Positions 1 through 7,368 of a stretch of DNA of 62,684 bases are shown one piece after another. Each line of letters begins with the position of its first letter. Positions within the stretch are counted from its first letter, which is position 1. Location: positions 1 to 62,684 of the forward strand of contig CBINGZ010000037.1 of assembly GCA_966250335.1 (NCBI GenBank), in the 5' to 3' direction. Source of the DNA: OLB7 sp966250335. GTDB lineage: Bacteria > Bacteroidota > Ignavibacteria > OLB7. The position numbers were made by a program, and so were the translations under genes. The notes under the pieces were generated by a model. That model did not search any database, was not told the DNA's origin, and worked only from the letters and a program-made list of their open reading frames with translations.

Positions 1-122
1 TTGGCGCCGACGATGAAGCCGTATGTCGCGGCACACGCGGCGGCGAGGAGGGGGAGCTTGCGAAGTTCCTGGAACTGATTGCTGCCCCCGAGGGTGACGA
101 ACCAGTCGACGTGCGCCCACGC
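1..122 (-). other. Coding-like minus-strand fragment at window edge
   Basis: Read on the minus strand, the first ~120 bases stay open with a codon composition like the neighbouring genes (fragment includes WAHVDWFVTLGG and LPLLAAACAATYGFIVGA, the latter membrane-like). The plus-strand receiver reading only becomes recognisable at about 127. Two unrelated coding segments therefore seem to abut around 115-127. This may be an assembly chimera at a contig end or a real rearrangement. The product is not recognised. Confidence 0.35.
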
Positions 123-594
123 CGCCACCCCGATCGTCTTCCTGACGCCCCGCGTCGGCGAACTCGACGAGATCCTGGGACTGGAGCTGGGGGCCGACGA
201 CTACATCCAGAAGCCGATCTCCCCCCGTGTCCTTCTTGCCCGCGTGAAGACGATCCTGCGGAGAAGCGTCGAGTCGGTGAAGACCGAGACGATCGTGATG
301 CCGGAGGTGATGGAGGTCGGCGACCTGCATATCAACCGCCAGAACTACACGGTGAAGGTCGGCGGCGCCGAGACCTTCTTCCCCAAGAAGGAGTTCGAAC
401 TGCTGGCGTTCCTCGCCTCCAACCGCGGGAAGGTCTTCTCGCGCGAGGCGCTCCTCAACAAGATCTGGGGGGAGAACGTGTATGTGGTGGACCGCACGGT
501 CGACGTCCATATCTCCAAGATCCGCGAGAAGCTCGGGCAGAGCGGCGCGCTGATCGAGACGGTCAAGGGGGTGGGATACCGGTTCCGCCAGTAG
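79..594 (+). pseudogene. Response regulator, OmpR/PhoB family, 5'-truncated
   Basis: The C-terminal half of a two-component transcription factor. The recognisable part starts at about 127 (TPIVFLTPR, then LGLELGADDYIQKPIS, the beta5/Lys region of the receiver) and continues into a full OmpR-type winged-helix DNA-binding domain (about residues 75-171, with KEFELLAFL and RTVDVHISKIREKL). The first ~80 residues of a normal receiver, including the acidic pocket and the phospho-accepting Asp, are missing. The listed start (TTG at 79) is only the first start-like codon in frame; upstream the frame is closed at 58-60. The gene sits 6 bp upstream of a histidine kinase, so the pair was probably a PhoB/PhoR-like system. 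Truncation by assembly or window edge cannot be told from true gene decay. Confidence 0.75.
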
Positions 595-600
595 ATCGCA

Positions 601-1572
601 GTGCAGCGGAGCGGCAGATATCCCTCATCCATGTATCTTCCGTCATCATCATTATTCAATCCGGCGACCACGCGCTCATACCAGATGTTCATGAAGTTCC
701 AGCGGCGGCTCATCGACCAGATCCGGCGGATGACCATCGTCACACGCGAGATGGCGCGACGCGACGTCGAACGCAAGATCGATCTGGCCGAGGTGACCGA
801 GCCGGAACTCTACGAACTGGCCGAGGCGATCAACGTCCTGGCCGACCGGGCCAAGCGCGATATCGCGGAGATGAAGCGCCTTGAACGGGTCAGAAGCGAG
901 TTTCTGGGGAACGTGTCGCATGAGCTTCGGACCCCGATATTCTCGGTCCAGGGCTACCTGGAGACCCTGATCGACGGCGCCGTGAACGACCCCAACGTCT
1001 GCTACGATTTCCTCAATAAGGCGCACGCCAACGTCCTCCGCCTCCATTCCCTTCTGACCGATCTGATCGAGATCTCCCGCATCGAGTCCGGGGAGATGAA
1101 AATGAGCTTCCGATATTTCGACGCGGCCGACGTCTTCCGCGGGCTGATCGAGGAGCTGCGCCCCACCGCCGAGATGGCCGACGTCACCCTGGAGTTCAGG
1201 ATGCTGGAGGGACAGAAGAGCGACCCGAGCGTCTACGGCGACCGGGACAGGATCAAGCAGGTGCTGGTCAATCTGGTGGAGAACGCCGTCAAGTACAACC
1301 ATCCGGGGGGAAGCGTGCGGGTGGAGCTGGAGATGCTGGCGCACGAGGCGATCATCCGTGTGACCGACACCGGCATCGGGATCCCCGAGCAGGACCTGGG
1401 AAGGATCTTCGAACGATTCTATCGCGTCAACAAGGATCGCTCCAGAGCCGTCGGAGGAAGCGGGCTGGGGCTGGCGATCGTGAAACATATCATAGAAGCC
1501 CATAACTCCTCGATCCATGTGGAGTCGGTTCCGGGCGTCGGCAGCACCTTCAGCTTCCGACTGAAAAGCTGA
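601..1572 (+). CDS. Sensor histidine kinase, PhoR-like
   Basis: Kinase partner of the response regulator just upstream. It shows a HAMP-like helix pair (about 40-95), the HisKA phospho-acceptor (VSHELRTP, His107), the N box (VNLVENAVKYN, Asn228), the G1 box (DTGIGIP, about 256-262), the F box (FERFYRV) and the G2 box (GGSGLGLAIV, about 285-294). All catalytic parts of a HATPase_c domain are present. No transmembrane segment is visible in the N-terminal 40 residues, which is unusual for PhoR-type sensors. The GTG at 601 is uncertain; ATGs at 631, 685 and 691 are alternatives. It may be a soluble kinase or have lost its membrane anchor. Confidence 0.85.
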   Translation: MQRSGRYPSSMYLPSSSLFNPATTRSYQMFMKFQRRLIDQIRRMTIVTREMARRDVERKIDLAEVTEPELYELAEAINVLADRAKRDIAEMKRLERVRSEFLGNVSHELRTPIFSVQGYLETLIDGAVNDPNVCYDFLNKAHANVLRLHSLLTDLIEISRIESGEMKMSFRYFDAADVFRGLIEELRPTAEMADVTLEFRMLEGQKSDPSVYGDRDRIKQVLVNLVENAVKYNHPGGSVRVELEMLAHEAIIRVTDTGIGIPEQDLGRIFERFYRVNKDRSRAVGGSGLGLAIVKHIIEAHNSSIHVESVPGVGSTFSFRLKS

Positions 1573-1748
1573 GCCGGAAGGGCGTTTCCCCCACTCTCCC
1601 ATCACCCCATCGGCCTTTTCCCCCACCCTCCCCAACGGTTTGTCACCTTATTACCTGGTCCGAGCTTTGCAAATGGTTCCGGGCACGCTGTATATTTGTG
1701 TTTCGTGTCGAATCAACTCTTCATCCTTACCGACTCTACAGACCGTCT
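1573..1748 (+). promoter_or_regulatory. Intergenic region with Bacteroidota-type promoter for ppiD
   Basis: The element TTTG at 1666-1669, 21 bases, then TATATTTG at 1691-1698 matches the Bacteroidota sigma-70 consensus TTTG-N19-21-TAnnTTTG closely. Transcription would begin near 1705, leaving a leader of about 45 nt before the ATG at 1749. This also argues against the longer reading that would start at 1698, inside the promoter. Confidence 0.65.
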
Positions 1749-3899
1749 ATGGGATTCATGCAGAAGCTCCGGCAGGGCATGCCGGCGTTCATTATCATCA
1801 TGATCGTTGCCTTTATCGCTCTCATCATTTTCGAATGGGGAGACGCGAAGCAGGGCGGCGGAGGCGGCAGACGCACGACCGGTCAGACGGTAGGTGAAGT
1901 CAACGGCAAGTCGATCGACTACATCGAATATCAGACGCTCGTCGATTCGGCGATCAGCCGTCAGCGTGCGATGAACCCTGAAGGGGAGGTCGACAACGAG
2001 AGGATCGAGGAGGACGTCTGGAACACCCTGGTGAGCCAGAGAGTGATCGAGTCGGCAGCCGAGAAGATGGGAATCACCATCAGCAACGAACAGGTCGACG
2101 AGTCGCTCCTCTACAATCCCCCGGAAGGGCTCAAGCAGAATTTCACCGACTCCACCGGTCGTTTCATGCAGACCGAATACTTCGAGCTCTGGCGCGATCC
2201 GATGGCGTTCCTGAACAAGCGCCAGTATCCGCCGGCGGAGATCCCCAAGGTCATCTCGCAGCTGCAGATGCTGAAGGAGGAGATCCGCGATCAGCTTCTT
2301 CGCGAAGCGGTCGAGAGCACCGTTGCGGCCTCCGCCGTCCCCTCCCCCGCCGAGACCAGGATCGCCTTCGAGAACGAGCGGATGAAGGCATCGGGAAGCA
2401 TCGCGATGCTCGATATCCAGTCGATCCCGGACGACAAGGTGAAGGTGGAGGATTCCGAGGCGAAGGCATATTTCGACGCCCACAGGAACGATTTCCAGCA
2501 GAAGGCCGCGCGTGAGATCCGGTATGTCCGGTTCGAGCTCGCCCCGAGCAAGCAGGATTCGGCAACCGCGTCGAAGCGTCTGACCGAGGTGACCACCGCG
2601 CTGCAGCGCGCCGTGACCCCGACCGAGAAGGACTCGGTGTTCGCCGGCTTTGTGGAGCGTTATCGCTCGCGCGCCTACGACGGCACCAAGTATACCTCCT
2701 TCCAGGAGCTTCCCGCCGAAGTCCAGGCAGCCCTTTCGGGAGCCACGCCGGGCGCCGTCATCGGACCGGTCACCATCGGAACCGGCACGGTCATGCTGAA
2801 CGTGGTCGACATCAAGGACGACACCGGCGCGGCCTTCATCCGTTCGCAGCATATCCTTCTGAAGACCGAGGGAGTTACCAACGTCGACAGCGTCAAGGGT
2901 GTGGCCGAGTCGCTCGCCAAGCGCGCCAAGGGTGGAGAGAACTTCGAGAACCTTGCCCGCGAATACAGCCAGGACCAGCAGTCGGCGGTACAGGGGGGCG
3001 ATCTCGGGTATCTGGGCCGCGGCCGCACCGTCCCCGAGTTCGACAAGGCGCTCTTCGAGACGCCGGTCGGGACGATCACGGGACCGATCAAGACGCAGTA
3101 CGGCTATCACATCATCAAGATCAACGACAAGAACAGCCGCAGCTACAAGCTTCGTGACCTCGGCTTCGATCCCCGCATCTCCACGCCGACCAAGAACAAC
3201 CTTCGTCGCCGCGCTCAGGATTTCGTGAAGGCGTTGCAGGAAGGTCAGACGCTCGATTCGGCGTTCGCCGCCAAGAACGGACTGCAGGTCATCGAGTCGG
3301 GTCCCGTCCAGCGCTTCCAGCCGACGGCGAACTCGTCGAAGCTGACGTCGTTCACCTACGCCGGAGACGTCGGCGACGTGAGCGATCCGATCGAGCTTCC
3401 CGACGGCAGCTTCGTGGTCGGTCAGATCTCCAAGATCCGCAAGGAAGGGGTGATGGAGTTCGAGGAGGCGAAGGAGCAGATCGTGACCAGGCTCCGCACG
3501 CAGAAGAAACTCGATATGCTGAAGAGCCGCGCCGAGAGCCTCCGGACGTCGCTCTCCGCCGGTGACAGCCTGACGAAGATCGCCGCCCAGGATGTGAAGG
3601 TTCTCCCCTTCACCGATGTCTCCCGTTCCTCCCCCATGCCGGGAGCCGGGTTCGACTATCCGCTGACCGAGGCGGTCTTCTCCGCTCCTACCGGACAGAT
3701 CACCGGACCGATCCGCGGCACCCGCGGCTACTACATCGTCCTCGTGACGAACAGGTCAAAGCCGACCGACCAGGAGTTCCAGGCAGGCAAGGCCGAGTTC
3801 CTCACCAGAACGCAGAGCCAGCGCCAGGGAATGATGTTCCAGCAGTGGCTGCAGAAGGCGCGCGACGCCGCCGAGATCGTCGACAGCCGTCGTCGTTGA
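1749..3899 (+). CDS. ppiD: PpiD/SurA-like periplasmic peptidyl-prolyl isomerase
   Basis: Membrane-anchored foldase helping outer-membrane and secreted proteins fold in the periplasm. The 716-residue protein starts with a short cytoplasmic stretch, one membrane helix (FIIIMIVAFIALIIF), a Gly-rich linker, then a SurA_N-type helical chaperone domain. A parvulin (PpiC) domain lies at about 360-470, with SQHILLKTE, GGDLGYLGRGRTVPEF and TQYGYHIIKI. A second, more diverged parvulin-like unit follows near the C-terminus (GQITGPIRGTRGYYIVLV). The length is close to that of PpiD homologues in Bacteroidota. The ATG at 1749 is chosen because it puts the positively charged MGFMQKLRQ directly before the helix. 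It stands alone, with its own promoter and a strong terminator. Confidence 0.88.
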   Translation: MGFMQKLRQGMPAFIIIMIVAFIALIIFEWGDAKQGGGGGRRTTGQTVGEVNGKSIDYIEYQTLVDSAISRQRAMNPEGEVDNERIEEDVWNTLVSQRVIESAAEKMGITISNEQVDESLLYNPPEGLKQNFTDSTGRFMQTEYFELWRDPMAFLNKRQYPPAEIPKVISQLQMLKEEIRDQLLREAVESTVAASAVPSPAETRIAFENERMKASGSIAMLDIQSIPDDKVKVEDSEAKAYFDAHRNDFQQKAAREIRYVRFELAPSKQDSATASKRLTEVTTALQRAVTPTEKDSVFAGFVERYRSRAYDGTKYTSFQELPAEVQAALSGATPGAVIGPVTIGTGTVMLNVVDIKDDTGAAFIRSQHILLKTEGVTNVDSVKGVAESLAKRAKGGENFENLAREYSQDQQSAVQGGDLGYLGRGRTVPEFDKALFETPVGTITGPIKTQYGYHIIKINDKNSRSYKLRDLGFDPRISTPTKNNLRRRAQDFVKALQEGQTLDSAFAAKNGLQVIESGPVQRFQPTANSSKLTSFTYAGDVGDVSDPIELPDGSFVVGQISKIRKEGVMEFEEAKEQIVTRLRTQKKLDMLKSRAESLRTSLSAGDSLTKIAAQDVKVLPFTDVSRSSPMPGAGFDYPLTEAVFSAPTGQITGPIRGTRGYYIVLVTNRSKPTDQEFQAGKAEFLTRTQSQRQGMMFQQWLQKARDAAEIVDSRRR

Positions 3900-3977
3900 T
3901 CCTCGACGGTACCAACGTAACAGGGAGAGGTTCCGAAGGAAGGTGAGCCGGCTGCCCGTCGCATCGATCGAATACGG

Positions 3978-4011
3978 AAAGGGGGAGCATCGAATATGAT
4001 GCTCCCCCTTT
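3978..4011. terminator. Bidirectional rho-independent terminator
   Basis: A perfect 13-bp stem (3978-3990 with 3999-4011) around an 8-base loop, GC-rich core GGGGGAGCAT, flanked by A-run and T-run. It lies between the convergent ppiD and LEA-like lipoprotein genes and can serve both. Confidence 0.85.
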
Positions 4012-4037
4012 CTCGTTCAACAGGTTGTGGGAACGTC

Positions 4038-4062
4038 CCGGTCTCTCCGTTCGAGAGACCGG
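4038..4062 (-). terminator. Hairpin after the LEA-like lipoprotein gene
   Basis: A perfect 10-bp stem (4038-4047 with 4053-4062) and 5-base loop, 7 bp beyond the stop of the minus-strand gene. No U-run follows on that strand, so it may protect the mRNA 3' end or act as a weak terminator ahead of the strong shared one. Confidence 0.4.
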
Positions 4063-4069
4063 ATCAGGT

Positions 4070-4711
4070 TCAGGGGTTCGTGAACTGCGTGTTCACGATC
4101 GTCAACTCGCCCGGGTAATCGACCACGCCGAACGGGGTTTCGACGGCCACCTTTGCCGTCAGCTTCAGCCGCGAGCTCGATCCCTGAGCGCCGCCGATGG
4201 CGAATCCCAGGTTCAGCAGGTCATCAAACCCTTTTTCTGCGAAGAAATCGTAGAGATCCAGATTGATGGCGACCGGTATGATCGTCGACTGTCCGCCCCC
4301 CGGTATTTCCAGCCGTTTGTCGACCACGCCGGTGATCGTGGTACGGTCATCGATCAGGAGGGTCCAGGCCATCTTTCTCAGATAGAGGGAGGTCGATTTC
4401 GTCGCTCCCGTCCCGTCGTTGGGGTTCTTCGCCTGCACGTTGAGCGTGAAGCTGATGGGAAGTTCCTTCCGGGCGAACGCCGAGGTCAGCTTGAAGATAT
4501 CGGTTGCGCTGACCTGGCTCTTCTGGGCCGCGCGGCTGATATCGACATCCGCCAGGCGGAACGCGTTGACGTTATCGAGTTTGAACTGAAGCTTCTGCAG
4601 GTTGGCGAGAGCGCTCGTGACATCCTTGATCGCCTTGCAGCTCATCGAGGTCAACCCCAGGACGCAGAGAAGCCCGATCTTGAGAATCGGAGAAAAAACG
4701 CGGTGTTGCAT
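4070..4711 (-). CDS. LEA14-like (WHy domain) lipoprotein
   Basis: A 213-residue predicted lipoprotein. The start at 4711 gives a classic signal peptide with lipobox LTSMSC, so the mature protein would be anchored through the Cys of SCKAIKDV. The rest resembles the LEA type 2/WHy beta-sandwich: a stretch with FTLNVQAKNPN, then KMAWTLLIDDRTTITGVVD and a final strand region ending VNTQFTNP. Such lipoproteins are common in Bacteroidota; their role is unknown, and stress or desiccation links come only from plant relatives. The longer upstream reading has no signal peptide and is rejected. Confidence 0.65.
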   Translation of the reverse strand: MQHRVFSPILKIGLLCVLGLTSMSCKAIKDVTSALANLQKLQFKLDNVNAFRLADVDISRAAQKSQVSATDIFKLTSAFARKELPISFTLNVQAKNPNDGTGATKSTSLYLRKMAWTLLIDDRTTITGVVDKRLEIPGGGQSTIIPVAINLDLYDFFAEKGFDDLLNLGFAIGGAQGSSSRLKLTAKVAVETPFGVVDYPGELTIVNTQFTNP

Positions 4712-4807
4712 GCCGTATGTTGGTTTGTGAACGAATTGATGTCGATCCTTCGAAGCATCATACCGGACCGCCGGGGCGGCACGGGCGCTGCTCGTCATCT
4801 GTGACAC

Positions 4808-5348
4808 AACTGCGCCCGCGGCGGTTGCATTCCCTTCCCCGGTCGACCCGCACCGATGCGATCGATCAACCGCGCCGGACGCTTCATCGTGCCCCCCGGC
4901 GAAGAGCAGCCCCGGTTTCAGGGGAGAGCCTCGATCGGATCGAGTTCGATCCGAGGAATCCCCCCTGTTTCAAGGGAGACATGGGTATGGGGTCAATGTA
5001 ACCGATCAGAACTGTACCGCAGCCTGATCCGCCGTTATGGTTACCGAAAGTATGGAGAGCGGGATGCCGCCTCCGGGATGTGTGGTCCTCCCTGCCGGAT
5101 ACGTCTTCCTCAGGCCCCTGGAGCTTGGTTCGGGGCGGAGGAATGGTGAAAGTACGGAATTCGGGGGGGAGTTGTGTGGTTGGTGCTATTCTTCCGAAAT
5201 GCATCCAATGGTTGTATCTTCCGGGTCTTGATATCGGCCAACCCGATCGATAGACCTCGTTACAGACGGAAGACAACCCCATTTCGCGCTCTTAAAAGCG
5301 AATCTCACTGCGCCTCAGGATTCATCAGAAGCAACCAGGACAACACCC
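4808..5348. other. Long intergenic region before asnB
   Basis: About 540-640 bases with no convincing gene; open frames here show no family features. It holds a perfect 9-bp inverted repeat (4935-4943 with 4946-4954), flanked by two similar strings (GGTTTCAGGGGAGA near 4914 and TGTTTCAAGGGAGA near 4966). A weak promoter-like TATCTTCC at about 5214 lies upstream of asnB. Base composition falls from GC-rich to AT-richer across it, marking the left edge of the block containing asnB. Confidence 0.4.
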
Positions 5349-7271
5349 ATGTGCGGCATCGTAGGTATTATGAGCTTTCAGAGAGAATCGGATGTGATTC
5401 ATGAAGGCATACTTGCTTCCATGACCCGATCGATCTCTCATAGAGGACCAGATGACTCCGGTTGTTATATCGATCCGTCAAATGCAATCGGCCTAGGATT
5501 CCGACGGCTTTCCATTATAGATCTCTCCCCGGCCGGTCACCAACCTATGGCGACTCATGACGGGAAGGTACACATTGTTTTCAATGGCGAGATATATAAT
5601 CATAGCGACCTGCGGAAAGATCTGATCAAAAAGGGGTACAACTATCACTCTGCTACCGACACCGAATCAATACTGTACTGTTATCAGGAGTATGGGCCTG
5701 ACTTCGTTAAGTATCTCAGAGGAATGTTTGCCATCGGCATCTGGGATAGCGATAAGCGGACCCTGATGCTTGTCAGAGATCGTATTGGGGTAAAGCCTTT
5801 ATACTACTATGCAAATCGCGATTTCCTGGCATTCGCCTCGGAAATCAAGGCTCTGCTCGAACATCCCCGGATTAAGGCCGAACTGAATTATCAGGGGATG
5901 AGCGATTACCTGACGGTCATGACGACACCGACAGGGGAAACGATGTTCAAAGGGATCAGAAAACTTGAGGCAGGGAATTTTATTATTGCTACAGACGATG
6001 GCAAACTGGTAACACGACGATACTGGAGTGCTGATCCTTCTCTTGCAGACGGCGATGCCCCCCCGATCGTCGACGAGCAGACAACCATTCATGAAATCAG
6101 GTCATATCTGCGTGAGTCGGTTAGGCTGAGAATGATGTCGGATGTACCGTTTGGAGTCCTGCTGTCGGGCGGCATCGACTCATCGCTTAATGTAGCTCTT
6201 ATGTCCGAGCTGATGTCGCGTCCTGTCGACACGTTCTCCGTAGGATACGATCTTGAGAAATATGATGAGCTAAGCTATGCCCGGGCAGTGGCTTCGAAGT
6301 TCAACACCAATCATAAAGAGATCATCCTGCGTGAATCGGATCTCATCTCCTTCCTCCCAAGGATGATCTGGCACCTTGACGAGCCGAACGCCGATCCTGT
6401 ATGTTTTCCAATGTACTATGCCAGCAAGCTCGCGCGAGACTCCGGCACAACAGTTGTCCAGGTCGGTGAGGGGTCCGATGAACAGTTTGCAGGATACAAC
6501 CATTACCTGCGCGAGTTACGGTATTATAGTTATTACCATAAGCGAGCGCCGCTTCTTGTAAAGAAAGCCGCTTACGGTCTACTTCGTGCTGCTGCACCAT
6601 TTTCTCTGCTTACAGAATACGCGAGAAGAAGCTCTAAGCGGCTTCCTGCATTCAATGGCGGCGCCCTTGTATTCAGCGAAGAGATGAAAACTCATCTGCT
6701 GAACTCGGAGTTCCGGACAAACCATCAATCTTCAAGTCGCCTGTTCAGCGAATATGATAGACTGTACAAAGCAATAGCAGGGTCGAAACTAGACGGATTC
6801 TACCTACAACGACTGATTTTCACGGAGTTCCGTCTCAGACTTCCCGAACTGTTGCTAATGCGTGTCGATAAGATGTCAATGGCTACTTCGATTGAGGCCA
6901 GAGTTCCTTTTCTCGATCACAAGCTGGTCGAGTATACTTACAACCTGCCCGATTCGTTCAGGATCAACAAAGGGGTAACCAAGTACATTTTAAAGAAAGC
7001 AGCTGAGGGCATCATACCACACGACATTATATATCGCAAAAAGAAAGGGTTTGCTGCACCGGTCGTTGAATGGCTTCGGACAGGAGAACTATCGACTCTT
7101 GCTTCAAGTACTATCCTTGACTCTCCACTGTTTAACGGTTCTGTTTTCAACAGGCCCTTTGTTGAGAAACTGATCAAGGATCATAAGGAGGGTACCCGAA
7201 ACAATGGAGGCGCAATCTGGAGCCTTTTTGTGCTTGCTCTGTGGCACGATCGCTTCCTGCTAAAGAAGTGA
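5349..7271 (+). CDS. asnB: Asparagine synthase (glutamine-hydrolysing)
   Basis: Makes asparagine from aspartate, ATP and glutamine; relatives in surface-glycan clusters may amidate other acids. It begins MCGIVGI, placing the catalytic Cys at position 2 after Met removal, followed by the class II glutaminase domain (RGPDDSG, FNGEIYNH) to about residue 215. The synthetase domain has the ATP pyrophosphatase loop SGGIDSS at 273-279 and the later EARVPFLD motif. At 640 residues it is a typical AsnB. Codon use (many AGA, ATA, AAA) and base composition are visibly AT-richer than the core genes around it, suggesting transfer together with the next two genes. It ends before a shared hairpin. Confidence 0.93.
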   Translation: MCGIVGIMSFQRESDVIHEGILASMTRSISHRGPDDSGCYIDPSNAIGLGFRRLSIIDLSPAGHQPMATHDGKVHIVFNGEIYNHSDLRKDLIKKGYNYHSATDTESILYCYQEYGPDFVKYLRGMFAIGIWDSDKRTLMLVRDRIGVKPLYYYANRDFLAFASEIKALLEHPRIKAELNYQGMSDYLTVMTTPTGETMFKGIRKLEAGNFIIATDDGKLVTRRYWSADPSLADGDAPPIVDEQTTIHEIRSYLRESVRLRMMSDVPFGVLLSGGIDSSLNVALMSELMSRPVDTFSVGYDLEKYDELSYARAVASKFNTNHKEIILRESDLISFLPRMIWHLDEPNADPVCFPMYYASKLARDSGTTVVQVGEGSDEQFAGYNHYLRELRYYSYYHKRAPLLVKKAAYGLLRAAAPFSLLTEYARRSSKRLPAFNGGALVFSEEMKTHLLNSEFRTNHQSSSRLFSEYDRLYKAIAGSKLDGFYLQRLIFTEFRLRLPELLLMRVDKMSMATSIEARVPFLDHKLVEYTYNLPDSFRINKGVTKYILKKAAEGIIPHDIIYRKKKGFAAPVVEWLRTGELSTLASSTILDSPLFNGSVFNRPFVEKLIKDHKEGTRNNGGAIWSLFVLALWHDRFLLKK

Positions 7272-7302
7272 TATCGCTTTCAGCGGAGTGTAACATGAAC
7301 GC

Positions 7303-7344
7303 AACCTCCGATGTTACGTCGTATTCGACCCAACATCGGAGGTT
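7303..7344. terminator. Hairpin between convergent asnB and WD40 gene
   Basis: A perfect 13-bp stem (7303-7315 with 7332-7344) with a 16-base loop sits 31 bp after asnB and 24 bp after the minus-strand WD40 gene. No strong U-run follows on either side, but position and stem length suit a bidirectional terminator. Confidence 0.6.
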
Positions 7345-7368
7345 ACGATAAGAAGTACCGAGTTCAGG

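Noticed and set aside
111..884. Open frame over the regulator and kinase
   Set aside because: Arg/Gly/Asp-rich composition typical of a high-GC shadow frame; the regulator and kinase frames carry all conserved motifs.
4808..5348. Small open frames before asnB
   Set aside because: They overlap one another, lack ribosome-binding sites and show no domain features or steady codon pattern.
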